Shown: in pieces, positions 1-9,985 of the stretch
How positions within the stretch are numbered: position 1 is the first letter of the stretch
Layout: each line of letters starts with the position of its first letter
DNA from: Hevea brasiliensis
Lineage: Eukaryota > Streptophyta > Magnoliopsida > Malpighiales > Euphorbiaceae
Direction of reading: 5' to 3'
DNA: 64,000 nt
NCBI RefSeq assembly: GCF_030052815.1
Contig: NC_079501.1
Span: 82,843,979 to 82,907,978 of the forward strand
The notes under the pieces: generated by a model
What the model was told of the DNA's origin: nothing
The model's database searches: none
The model's input: only the letters and a program-made list of their open reading frames with translations
Position numbers and translations under genes: made by a program

Positions 1-698
1 CAGAACCAGCCAATAAATAAGCAATAAGGGTACAAACCAGCACCCCCTGGATTTCAGAATAGAGGATAAAACTTTGCACAGTCATCACTACCTCTCCAAC
101 CTTAACAACCTGAACCGAAAATGAATATGGAAACCATGATGGAAGGGTTCCTAGCAGCTCAACAACAACAAACTGAATTGATTAAACAGCTGACTTCCAG
201 AGTGTACCAACTTGCTACTCACAATAAGATGGTAGAAAATCAGATCGCTCAGCAAGCAAGCTCTTCAAGTAAGGCTGCTGGTAAACTGCCTAGTCAACCA
301 GAAATGAACCCAAGGGAGCATTGTAAGGCAGTTACACTGAAGAGTGGGAGAACTCTTATACAACCAGAGGTAGAACCGACAGAGGGAACCATAGAAAAAT
401 CTAAAGACTAAGCAGAGAAAAAGGAGGAAGAAGCTAAGAAAGATCAGGAAGAGGAAGCGAGGAAGACAAAGAAATTATCAGAGCCATACCAGCCCCCCCT
501 ACCTTTTCCTCAGAGATTTCAAAAAGCCAAATTGGACAAGTAGTTTGGAAAGTTTTTGGAAGTTTTACAAAAACTTTACATCAACATCCCCTTTACTAAA
601 GCGCTTTCTCAGATGCCATCCTATGCCAAATTTCTTAAGGAAATTTTGTCAAAGAAAAGGAAGCTAGAAGACTATGGAATAGTAGCTCTAATAGAGGA
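1..698 (+). pseudogene. gag: Athila-1 gag, C-terminal part (broken)
   Basis: The frame beginning at base 1 runs through a Gln/Asn/Pro-rich stretch typical of the spacer after the capsid domain of Athila Gag. A helical Gln-rich segment follows (from the Met codon at 121), then a segment with the words KLPSQPEMNPRE and an acidic/basic Glu-Lys run at about 400-470. In-frame stops occur at 25, 67, 103, 409 and 541. No zinc knuckle lies in the visible part; in Athila-2 it is upstream of the equivalent segment. Around 690-699 the frame shifts by one base into the protease frame. The product would be the structural Gag polyprotein that packages element RNA in cytoplasmic particles. This copy cannot make it. 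Confidence 0.75.
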
Positions 699-1325
699 AT
701 GCACATTCTACAAAACAAACTACCTCCAAAGTTGAAGGATCCAAGAAGCTTCTCCATACCTTACCTCATTGGTGACAAGAAAATAGATAAGGCCCTCTGC
801 GATCTTGGAGCAAGCGTCAATCTAATGCCTCTATCAATATGCAAAAAGTTAGAGATCGGGGAACTGAAACCAATAACAATCTCATTGCAATTGGCTGATC
901 GATCTGTCAAATATCCTATAAGAATACTGGAGAACATTCCTATTAAAGTAGGCAAATTTTTGATTCCAGTGGAATTTGTTGTCCTTGAGATGGAAGAAGA
1001 TGTTAAAATTCCTATCATCTTGAGAAGACCATTCTTAACAACCGCCGGAGCTATCATAGACGTAAAAAATGGGTGACTAACTCTCAAGGTAGGAGAAGAA
1101 GAAGTGGAGTTCAACTTGTTCGACATAATGAAACACAAATTTGAACCTGATGAATGCTTTAAGGTTAACATAATTGACGAACAAATTGAAAAGGAATTTC
1201 ATGAGACACATCCTAAAGATCCTCTTGAAGCATGTATTGTGCATAGCCACACAGTGGATGATGAAAATACAAAAATAGCAGCCTGTGCACAACAGTTAGC
1301 AGCTCATCCCCCTACCATTAGCTAA
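699..1325 (+). pseudogene. Athila-1 aspartic protease domain
   Basis: This is the retropepsin that cleaves the Gag-Pol polyprotein. The catalytic aspartate lies in the D-L-G-A-S motif at 801-815, the Athila variant of the usual D-S/T-G. The flap and C-terminal G-R-P-F-L motif follow, but here it reads R-R-P-F-L near 1024-1038, so the conserved Gly before Arg is lost. A TGA at 1074-1076 interrupts the frame, after which the same frame continues to a stop at 1323. The next reading frame (RT) is shifted. The domain order Gag-PR-RT is normal for Ty3/gypsy. The broken motif plus the stop mean that it is inactive. Confidence 0.8.
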
Positions 1326-1335
1326 AGCTTCTGAG

Positions 1336-2940
1336 ATGGAGGAGTTGAAGAAGAAACAAACCAAAGGTAAGCTCCAGGAAAATGCTAAACAGGTAGAGCT
1401 TAAACCTCTCCCATCCTTACTAAGGTATGCATTTTTGGACTCAAATTCTAAATATCCTATTATAATCAATGCTAGCCTGTCTAAGCTAGAAGAGGAAAAA
1501 TTGCTAAGAGAACTTAGGATCCATAGCAAAGCCATAGGATATAAGATAGAAGACCTGAAGGGAATCAACCCCTCAATTTGCATGCATAGGATACCCATGG
1601 AAGAAAACAGTAAACCCACAATCGAACACCAAAGGAGACTTAACCCAAACATGAAAGAAGTAGTCAAGAAAGAAATCTTAAAACTATTAGATGCAGGTAT
1701 CATATACCCAATCTCTGATAGTAAATGGGTTATTCCAGTACATGTAGTTCCTAAGAAAGGTAGGACAACTGTTATCCAAAATGCAAACAATGAACTAATC
1801 CCTATTAGAGTAGTCACTGGTTGGCGAATGTGCATAGACTATAGAAAATTGAACAGTATTACTAGAAAAGACAATTTCCCTCTCCCCTTCATTGACCAAA
1901 TGTTAGAAAGATTGGCGAAACACTCTTATTTCTATTATTTAGATGGGTATTCGGGATTCTTTCAAATTTCTATTCACCCAAAAGACCAAGAAAAGACAAC
2001 ATTCACTTGCTCCTATGGAACATTTGCATATAGGAGAATGCCTTTTGGTCTTTGTAATGCCCCTGCTACCTTTCAAAGATGCATGATGGCTATCTTTTCT
2101 GATTATATTGAAGATATCATGGAAGTTTTTATGGATGATTTTTCTGTATATGGAACTATTTTTGATAATTGCCTAGCTAATTTATCTAAGGTGTTGCAAA
2201 GATGTGAAGAATCAAACCTGGTCATAAATTGGGAAAAATGCCACTTCATGGTAAGGGAAGGCATAGTTCTAGGACATTTGATATCAGAAAGAGGAATTGA
2301 AGTAGATAAGGGAAAAATTGAGATCATTGAAAACATGCCACCACCAACATCAGTCAAGGGAGTGCGAAGCTTTTTGGGACATGCAGGATTCTATAGAAGA
2401 TTTATCAAGGACTTTTCCAAAATAGCTAAACCACTTACTAACTTGTTAAGTCAAGATGTTCCCTTTGATTTTAATGAAAATTGCCTTGTTTCCTTTAACA
2501 GGAACAAAGAAGCCCTGATATCAGCACCAATAATGCAGCCACCAAATTGGGAGCTACCATTCGAGGTAATGTGAGACGCGAGTGACTTTGCAGTTGGAGC
2601 AGTGCTCAGACAAAGAAAGGATAAAGAGCTCCATGCTATTTATTGTGCTAGCAAGACATTAGAAGATGCACAAATCAATTATGCCATCATAGAGAAGGAA
2701 TTCCTAGCAGTGGTGTTTGCAATGGACAAGTTCAGATCTTACCTCATTGGGTCAAAAGTCATTGTATTTACAGATCATGCTGCAATCCGATACCTTTGAA
2801 CAAGAAGGAAGCAAAACCAAGGCTGATTCGATGGATCCTACTCCTATAAGAATTTGACCTTGAAATAAAGGACAAAAAGGGATCCAAAAATATAGTAGCT
2901 GACCATCTTTTCAGACTGAAATTGGAGTACATGGAAGACT
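1336..2940 (+). pseudogene. Athila-1 reverse transcriptase and RNase H
   Basis: The RT domain is open from 1336 to a TGA at 2572-2574. It has the expected fingers/palm wording (D-A-G-I-I-Y-P-I-S, C-I-D-Y-R-K-L-N, D-F-S motifs) and the catalytic F-M-D-D-F box, with the two Asp codons at 2134-2139. RNase H follows in the same frame after the TGA. It starts with D-A-S-D-F-A and includes Y-A-I-I-E-K-E-F-L-A-V-V and the F-T-D-H-A motif near 2770. A one-base shift at about 2799 moves the rest ([11 protein letters not shown]) into another frame, with a TAA at 2847. The protein would copy element RNA into cDNA. RT itself is intact over about 410 codons, but the polyprotein context is broken. Confidence 0.88.
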
Positions 2941-4297
2941 TCGAACATTTGCCAATTGATGATTCATTTCCTGATGAGCAATTACTTGCATTCTCCAAGG
3001 CTCTATGGTACGCTGATTTTGTTAATTTTCTTGTATGCAGGATACTGCCTCTAAACATGACTTACCAGTAAAGGAAGAAATTCTTACATGATGTAAGATA
3101 TTACTTATGGAAGGAACCTCTACTGTACAAGAGATGTAATGATGAGCTGATAAGAAGATGCATACCAGAAGATGATATGGAAAGTGTCATTTATCACTGC
3201 CATTCATCACTATATGGAGGACATTTCGGCACCTTAAAAACCGTAGCAGAAATTTTGCAAGCAAGGTTTTACTGGCCACATTTGTTTAAGGATGTAAGAT
3301 CCTTTATGCTAGGTTGTCATCAATGCCAAAGAACAGGTAACAGTTCAAGGAGGAATGAAATGCCACTGCATGGTATACTTGAGATAGAATTGTTTGATGT
3401 ATGGGGAATAGACTTCATGGGCCCATTTCTGCTTCCCGAGGAAACAAGTATGTTCTGGTTGGAGTTGATTATGTGTCAAAATGGGTAGAAGCAGTTGCGA
3501 CACCAACCAACGATGCTAGAGTGGTCACAAGGTTCTTTAAGAAAAACATTTTCAAAAGATTTGGCACACCACGAGAAATAATCAATGATGGAGGAAGTCA
3601 CTTCTGCAACCAATAATTTGAAACACTACTGAAAAAGTCTAGAGTGACTCACAAGGTGGCCACACCTTATCATCCCCAAACCAGTGGTCAAGTAGAAATC
3701 TCAAACAGGGAACCGAAGCAGATTCTGGAGAAAACTATAAACAGATCCAGGAAGGACTGGTGCATGAAATTAGATGATGCACTTTGGGCATACCGCACTG
3801 CATATAAAATCCCAATTGGCACAACACCCTTTCGTCTGGTTTTTGGAAAATCATGTCATCTCCCTGTTGAACTTGAGCATAAAGCTTACTGGGCAATTTA
3901 GATCTTAAACTTCAACCTCAAAGCTGCTGGTGAGAAAAGGCTCTTACAACTGAATGAGTTGAAAGAAATCCGACAGGATGCATACGAAAATGCCAAAATC
4001 TTCAAGGATAAAATCAAAAGATGGCATGACAGGCGCATAGCAAGGAAAGAGATAAAAGAAGGAGATCTTCTACTCTTATTCAACTCTAGATTGAAACACT
4101 TTCCGGGGAAGCTGAAATCAAGATGGTTCGGACCTTTCAAGGTCATCCAAGTCTTCCCACATGGAGCAGTAGTGGTATAAAGCGAAACCTCAGGTGCATT
4201 CAAAGTCAATGGGCAGAGGCTGAAGCCTTACTTTCAGGGAGAACCTATAGAAACGGGAGCCAATTGCACTCTCGACCATCCTACCGGCAGACCATAA
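2941..4297 (+). pseudogene. Athila-1 integrase
   Basis: The N-terminal H-H-C-C zinc domain is visible between about 3190 and 3335 (H-C-H-S-S-L-Y-G-G-H ... C-H-Q-C-Q). The catalytic core has W-G-I-D-F-M-G-P (first Asp) near 3400. A frameshift follows within the core, then I-I-N-D-G-G (second Asp) near 3585. A TAA lies at 3614, and then S-N-R-E (Glu) near 3697. TAG at 3899 and TAA at 4178 interrupt the C-terminal domain, which carries the R-W-F-G-P-F word of the SH3-like fold. Another TAA at 3069 lies in the linker before the zinc domain. The pol frame ends at TAA 4295-4297. The enzyme inserts cDNA into chromosomes. This copy cannot encode it in one piece. Confidence 0.85.
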
Positions 4298-4305
4298 ACA
4301 AGCAA

Positions 4306-4352
4306 AGTCCAGCTAAAGACTATAAACAAACGCTTTTTAGGAGGCAACTCAA
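4306..4352 (+). promoter_or_regulatory. Conserved post-pol Athila motif (copy 1)
   Basis: Just after the pol stop lies AAACAAACGCTTTTTAGGAG followed by GCAAC. Athila-2 has a closely matching stretch at 40056-40100 and Athila-3 a degenerate one on the minus strand at 43303-43350, each directly after pol. It is noncoding here because stops occur in the pol frame before it. Conservation in three diverged copies suggests a cis function (processing, structure or packaging). The function itself is unknown to me. Confidence 0.5.
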
Positions 4353-4607
4353 AATTCCTTCTAAACTTTTCTTTTCTTTTTCTCCTTTTCCGTATTGATT
4401 TTTGTTTCATACTCATTAGCATTTCACTTTGTAGGAATTTTTTTGGAAAGGGGACAAGAGATCAAGAGAGGGAAGGAATCACCAAGTCAAAACCGCAAAA
4501 GGAAATTTGGAGAAAACTAGGGAAGTAGCTTTATTACTCAACTTTACATCCATTTCATGTGTTATGATGATAAAATTTTTCAATTGCCAAAGATTTGAAA
4601 AATCAGA

Positions 4608-4970
4608 AAATTACACGGGTTGTGTACTGGTTTTACACGCCCCGTGTAACTTTCTGGAAGTCCATAAATTTCATGCAATCTCAACTTTTCGGGAGACAGA
4701 AAATTACACGGGTCCATGGTCCAATTTACACAGACCGTGTAATGTCTCTAGCAGAATAACTAAGAGATAGAAGGTTACATGGGGCTCTTTGTATTTTACA
4801 CAGGCCGTGTAACATATCCAGTAAAGAAACTCGAGAAACAGAAAGTACACAAGTCCTAGAGCTCATTTACACAGGCCGTGTACTACGACAGATTTTGAAA
4901 ATTTTTGGCAGAAATTTATACGGCCCTACATGTCGGGACCCATGTAGTGATACACAACCCGTGTATTTCA
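4608..4970 (+). repeat. Array of ACACGG/CCGTGT half-palindromes upstream of post-pol ORF
   Basis: Short motifs of the form TTACACGGG...CCGTGTAA recur, for example at 4611-4626, 4633-4649, 4726-4742, 4796-4813 and 4866-4880, ending with a degenerate set at 4917-4967. ACACGG and CCGTGT are reverse complements, so paired copies form imperfect palindromes. The same array occupies the U3 part of the Athila-1 LTR (8283-8612) and the Athila-2 LTRs, at a similar distance from a TATA box. This internal array therefore looks like an LTR-type upstream promoter region placed in front of an internal gene. Confidence 0.7.
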
Positions 4971-5092
4971 TCGCAAACATGACTCCTGGGGCACAAAATG
5001 CATGAAACGAAGAGTCCTAACGGCTCTTTAAATGCACCCCTAGCATTAAAATCCTTCATAAACACAAAACCCTTCATCTCCTCCTTTCCTAG

Positions 5093-5102
5093 CCTATAAA
5101 AA
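5093..5102 (+). promoter_or_regulatory. TATA box upstream of the Athila post-pol ORF
   Basis: CCTATAAAAACC lies about 70 bp before the ATG at 5164, preceded by a CT-rich stretch. It sits about 128 bp after the ACACGG/CCGTGT array, close to the 85-100 bp spacing seen in Athila LTRs, where the TATA box serves the genomic RNA. It is probably an internal promoter for the post-pol frame. Alternatively the ORF could be expressed from a spliced LTR transcript. Confidence 0.5.
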
Positions 5103-5163
5103 CCTCTCAAATCTCATCTCTCTTCACCAAAATCCTACTATTCTCCTTCCCAAAAACCCATCC

Positions 5164-6483
5164 ATGGCTCCTGCGAAGAGATCTGCGAGAAGGATCGACT
5201 CTTCTTCAAGGCAAAGAGGAGAATCTTGACCTTCTCCACCCCAGCCTCCAACCCAACGCCCAAGAATGTGGGTAGCCACTCCCTAACCATTTCAACAAGC
5301 CCCTCCTCCATCGCAACCACAGCCACAACCCACTCCACAATCCAAAATCTCTATTCCTTAGGGATTTCAAGATGATGCCCATAAAGCAATGTGCACCCGA
5401 CTTCATGCCCAAAAAATATCCTCCACCAAATACATGGATTTTTCGCTTTTGGAGAAAATCGAGTTGCAAGATGAAATCAATGGGCTACTTGATAGCATTG
5501 GGTGGACAAGGTTCGCCCAACTCCAATTCCCAGCCTACAAAGACACTACGCTAGAATTTTTTGGTAGCTTTAAGGCCACTTTATGGCCTACCGATAGAGA
5601 GGACAGGGGCAGGATTGAGTTTCGCATCCTTGGTATTGATCGGGTAATGAACATGGATGAGTTTAACGCCATCTTTGGCTTTGACAACGCTAGCCACCAA
5701 GAGATCCCAAGGAACCGCATGCTGTACAACAACATCAACTTATGGGATTCCATTACACCGAACACAGAGCCGTACAACTCTAGCAAATCAAAATCCACGG
5801 GCATCACTAGTCCAGCGCTGCGATATATGCATCGGTTTGCCGCCCACACCATCATGGGTTGTAGCGATAGCCTTGGCGTTGTTAACGCTAATGAGCTCTT
5901 CTTTTTGTGGTGCATGGTAACTAGACAGCGGTGCAGCACCGGCTTCTTCTTGTGCAACCATCTCTGACTCCTTTGCCATCAGTCTACCAGGCACATTGTA
6001 CTTAGTGGCCTTGTCACCACCAATGCTCTTCACTTCGGCTTCGTTCCAGGACATCACAGACTACGCTTTGTTACTGGAACATCGAAAATTGATCAAACTA
6101 TCTGCATATCTATGGGGATATGTAAGAAGGTGGGCAACAAATGCTACTTGGTGGATGCCGAAGGAAACACCATCCCTCAGAGAGACGAGGCAAGAGAAGG
6201 ACCTGGCGAGACTTCACAGCCTCAAGAAGAAGAGCAAGGGGGGATGTTCGAAGAGTCCCCTGTCAGAGTGCCTCCATACACACCACCACCGACAGATCCG
6301 GTCCTCGCATACCTGCAACGCATGGAAACCACAATATACGGCAAGATGTGAGCTATCAAGGACAGCCTCCAAGAAGCACACAATAAGCTGGACATGCTAA
6401 TGGACATGCTAGATGAGGAGGATGAGGAGGAAGAGGAGCCAGGATCACCAGCATCACCATCATCATTATCAGAGGCCTTTTAG
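5164..6483 (+). pseudogene. Athila post-pol ORF (ATHILA ORF-1-like, env position)
   Basis: A single frame of about 440 codons runs from ATG 5164 to TAG 6481-6483 without any frameshift, interrupted by five stops: TGA 5227, TAA 5284, TAG 5359, TGA 5965 and TGA 6349. The N-terminus is basic (M-A-P-A-K-R-S-A-R-R) and then Pro/Gln-rich. The central part (about 5360-5965) carries the alternating hydrophobic/aromatic pattern of the plant ATHILA ORF-1 family, including L-E-F-F-G-S-F and R-I-E-F-R-I-L-G. The C-terminus is acidic, with a Glu/Asp run at 6409-6440. I see no signal peptide or membrane segment, so the envelope role sometimes proposed for this position is not supported here. The family function is unknown. 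It lies between pol and the 3' noncoding region. Athila-2 lacks it. Confidence 0.7.
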
Positions 6484-6654
6484 AGCTAGGACTATAGGAT
6501 AGGATCTTTATTGTAATATCTTACATGCCTTAGTCCTAACTTGAAACCATAGGTCTCTTTTATTTGGTTTATGTTCAAAATATTTTCCATGCTTAATAAA
6601 TAATATGCTTCCTTAAATTTTTTGTACATTTGCTCTGATATTGCACATTATGTT

Positions 6655-6703
6655 AACATTGAGGACAATGTTTGATTTGAGTTTAGGGGGGGATACAATT
6701 GCA
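6655..6703 (+). other. Athila-1 upstream hairpin and internal G-rich tract
   Basis: AACATTG-AGGA-CAATGTT (6655-6672) is a perfect 7-bp stem with an AGGA loop. It is followed by a tract with a run of seven or more G (GAGTTTAGGGGGGG...), very like the true polypurine tract at 8036-8050. The pair is repeated at the 3' end of the element and is found at both positions in Athila-2 and Athila-3. Confidence 0.65.
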
Positions 6704-8010
6704 TTTGCATATCATTACATGCACATCATTGCATTGTTTAAATTTAGCTACATTATTCTTGTGTATCAAAATTTTTGATAATTTTTGAAAAATTTTTGGA
6801 CTTAAAATTGTGAAACTTAGCACTATAACCAAATTTTAGTAAGCTAATAATTAGACTCCACGGGATAGAGGAATGAACGTATCTAGATAGGCAAAAAGGG
6901 ATTCTAACATATTGTTTGTGAAGAAACTAATCTCTTTTATGGAACTAGACTAGTTAAACCTCTTCATAACTATTAATTTATCACATTGAACTTGTAAAAT
7001 TAGGAGAACAATTTTTAAAACACAAGCAAACCTAAAAAATGCCTCACTAGCTTTAGAACATATCTCTTGGACCTATCTAGGCAAAATCCTAGCATATGCT
7101 TGATGAAGAAATGATTAAGGCATTCTTTGATATGGCCTCACTAAGCCTTAGCCACCCCTAATTAAAATGTATATCCCTTGTAGCCAACTTGAAGCCAACG
7201 TTTATCCCTTAGAATTTATTGCTTACCCATGTTATTTACCTAGCCCTTAGCCTAAACACCTACCATACCCTTTTGAGGAAGCAAAATGCATAAAGAAAAT
7301 GAAGAGAGGATGAGGAACTCAAGAAGGAATGCAAGTGTGCAATTAAAATTCAAAGAAAAAAATTTGCCTTTCTAACCCAGCAAAAGCAATTAGTTTGGGG
7401 GAGAGGACAAAAAGGAAAAAAAGAGAAGAAGTCCCAAGATAAGTATCATGGAAGCATGCTTGACTATATAAAAAAAAAAAAAACCAAAAGCCCTTCCTCT
7501 CCATGTAAAATATGTAGAAACGAACTCAGTATACTTGGATTTTATGCATACATGCTATCCTCATATTTGCATTCCCTAAAAACCTTTCATTGGCAACCAA
7601 GTCATTATCCCTTTAGCTCCATTACAACCCTTTTAAAGACCTTTTGATCTTTTGAAAAGTGCATGCTACATTAGTGGAGATAGAAAAATTGAGATATGCC
7701 TATGGAGTTGGAATTGAAATACTTCATCACAATTACTCACAAAAGAGGCAAATTTGGGAGAGTTAGTGTTTTTCAATTCTATCCCAATAAAACAGGTTAT
7801 TTGTGGTTTATTAATGGTTTTGTATAGAGGAATAATTAGTCGAAACACCATGAAATGAGGTGACGTTCTAAATGGGCAGCTAGCAGAACCCTTATGCCTT
7901 GAAAGAAGGAAATTGGAATGAAGGATTGGAGGAGTTCAATTCTATGCTTATTAAATTGATGATTGTATTCCTAAGTATCCCCTGAAATGTACTTTAAAAT
8001 AGAGTTTTGT
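6704..8010 (+). other. Athila-1 3' noncoding region
   Basis: About 1.3 kb of AT-rich sequence between the two hairpin/G-tract modules. Short open frames here have no recognisable domain. Athila-3 keeps a stretch of about the same length, once its insertions are discounted, between its two modules; Athila-2 keeps about 0.86 kb. I see no gene in it. Confidence 0.6.
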
Positions 8011-8050
8011 TTTGCTTGAGGATAAGCAAAAGTTTGAGTTTGGGGGTATT
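8011..8050 (+). other. Athila-1 3' hairpin and polypurine tract
   Basis: TTTGCTT-GAGGAT-AAGCAAA (8011-8030) is a perfect 7-bp stem. The polypurine tract AGTTTGAGTTTGGGGGTATT follows directly and abuts the LTR at 8051. The tract is the expected primer for plus-strand DNA synthesis during reverse transcription. Confidence 0.75.
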
Positions 8051-9647
8051 TGATACACTTGAATTGTATAGATGTTTTTAAACACATTTGCATACTATTC
8101 CATAGCATTTAGGCAAGTATTTTCATGTATAATAGTTGACTTCATGAGTTTTTGTAATTTCTATTGTAAAGCCCTTAATTCTATGTTTTCTGCATCATTT
8201 CAGGTGTTTGGGTGAAGCCCCAGAAGTATGGGAGTATAAAGGAAAGCTTGGAGGAGTTAAGAGACAGAGAATCGCTGCTGATACAAAGTACACGGGTCGT
8301 GTGAACCAAGCCCCAGACCCATCTAACTCTCTGCCAGAAGAAAGCCAAGAGAATCGATGAGAAGCACAAGTACACGGATAGTGTAAGTAGACCCGTGTAA
8401 TCTGCAGGGACCTGTGTAAGTCTCTGCTGGGAAACAACTTGAAGAACCTTATGGGAACAACAGTACACGGCCCGTGTAACTAGGCCCGTGTAGTTGGCAC
8501 AGACCCGTGTAACTTTTTGTGCTGAAACAAAATTTCACAAAACTCCTCCGACAAGTTACATGGCTCTACATTACGGGACTCGTGTAGTGACACACGGGTC
8601 GTGTACTATACTGCAGCCAGTTTCATAACTCGAATTTTCCCCTGTTTTCGGATAAAAATGAGACTCCTAAGGCCCTTTGGACTCAAAGTGACCTAACCCT
8701 AGAGCAACCAATATAAATAGAAAAGAAAACATCAGAAGAGAGGATGGTCACAGGAGTCTTCTTGAAGGTCTCTTTGTCGGGCTTTGCATCGATGCCAAAG
8801 AAGTTTTCAGTGAAGCTCCAAAAGATCAAAGCTGCAAACTATCTTCGGTTCCTTCATTTCATCTCCCTAGACAGATTTCTATTGCTTTATTTCTTTTACA
8901 TGATTTTCTTTTTACTGTTTTTACCTTTTATCATGATGTTTGTTGAACTCACCATGAGTGAGTAGTTTCCTTATTCTAGATTTGGGAGAGTAATGCTTGT
9001 AATTATTATTATGGATGAACATTAAGTTTTATTCTCTGGATTTGAGATTCGTTTCTTGATTTAATTTCTTGTGATCCTAATGCATGCTATGTGATGGTAC
9101 CCACTTAGACATGATTGTAGATGTTGATTGAAGGACTTAAAAGTAAAGATTAACATTAGAAAATCAAGATCTTGAACCTAGGAATTCTGACCTCGACATA
9201 GGCTGATACCTTTGTGGAAGATAAAAATTGCTCAAAGGTTTTAAAGGGTTTTAATTAATTTGATCACCACGAAAGTAGGGTTTGATTAACTAAAACACAC
9301 CCGAGATGCCTTGAGAGAGGATTTAGGATAACTTAGGGCTAATTTCCATCTAGGAAAATAACCCTCAATTCAGTAAATAAACAAGATAACATCCCTAATA
9401 AGATTCAAGTGTAAAATCTTAACTCCAGAATTGTTCCAAAAATAGATTACTTTATTTTAAGTTTACTATCCTAGTGTTTAAGGTTAACAAACTTCATCCC
9501 CTAAATATTCAATAACCTAAACAGTCAAAATTACTGTGTAGATGGGTACTTGCTAAACAAAGGTCCTCATGGGAACGATACTATGCTTATCACTTTATTA
9601 CTTGTTAGTGATCCGTGCACTTGCGGGGTTGTAAAACCAGGCAAACA
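8051..9647 (+). repeat. Athila-1 3' LTR (1597 bp)
   Basis: Starts with TGATACAC directly after the polypurine tract and ends ...GGCAAACA. It contains an ACACGG/CCGTGT array (8283-8612), the TATA box TATAAATAG at 8712-8720, and near the end the Athila-type word GGGAACGATACTATGCTTAT followed by a GTGCACTTGCGGGG stretch. The small open frames inside (for example 8744-8965, hydrophobic) are not supported as genes. Confidence 0.85.
8712..8720 (+). promoter_or_regulatory. Athila-1 LTR TATA box
   Basis: TATAAATAG lies about 100 bp after the last ACACGG/CCGTGT motif in the LTR. It is probably the core promoter of the genomic RNA and would mark the U3/R boundary some 30 bp downstream. Confidence 0.6.
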
Positions 9648-9985
9648 CCGATGCCACTCAACTATTTTCCCAAATCCTTTTTTTGATTTTATGCTTTCTT
9701 TTGAACCAATCTTGGCTCTAATAGCCATTTCTTGGTAGTATGAGCACTGGGTATTGTTTGGATGCTGTTGATTTAAAGAAAATTTGAGGGGATTTTGCAA
9801 TAATTTGAAAGAACTTGCAAGTGCTATGAGTTTTATTGTCTTAGGAATGAAATTGGTACCTTAGTGCCAAATCGGCTTTGTTTGTGCACTTGGGACATGT
9901 TGGTTAATTTGGTTGCATTGTGCTTATCTTCAGATTCTATACTATCAATCTGTCAACTACTGCACCTGGCATAAACCTGGCACTG
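9648..9985 (+). repeat. Direct repeat copy 1 (second copy at 17050-17372)
   Basis: From CCGATGCCACTCAA to the region of ATCTTCAGATTCTATACTATC, this stretch matches 17050-17372 along its length with scattered substitutions. It is the flank into which Athila-1 inserted. In the second copy, GATGCCACTCAAG is followed by GTATTT and the segment ends ...ATCTTCAG, so it may be an intron bounded by short exons of an older duplicated gene or transposon gene. The product is unknown. Confidence 0.55.

Larger units (their letters stand above)
1..9647 (+). mobile_element. Athila-1: Ty3/gypsy Athila element, 5' part outside window
   Basis: Order seen: gag C-terminus, protease, RT, RNase H, integrase, a separate post-pol ORF, a long noncoding part, polypurine tract and 3' LTR. 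The RT and integrase wording, the post-pol ORF and the hairpin/G-tract noncoding part place it in the Athila lineage. The 5' LTR, primer site and gag N-terminus lie left of the window. The 3' LTR ends at 9647 and CCGAT (9648-9652) follows. A second copy of the flanking sequence at 17050 reads straight through this point, which fixes the junction. Numerous in-frame stops and at least three frameshifts make the copy non-autonomous. Confidence 0.9.

Noticed and set aside
1296..1835. 179-codon minus-strand open frame
   Set aside because: It lies antisense to the start of Athila-1 RT and its sequence has no domain; it is a shadow of the coding strand.
5535..5957. 140-codon minus-strand open frame
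   Set aside because: Antisense shadow of the Athila post-pol ORF, which has a recognisable family on the plus strand.
8744..8965. Hydrophobic 73-codon ORF in the Athila-1 LTR
   Set aside because: Lies downstream of the LTR TATA in leader sequence, T-rich, with no counterpart in the Athila-2 LTRs; hydrophobicity comes from base composition.
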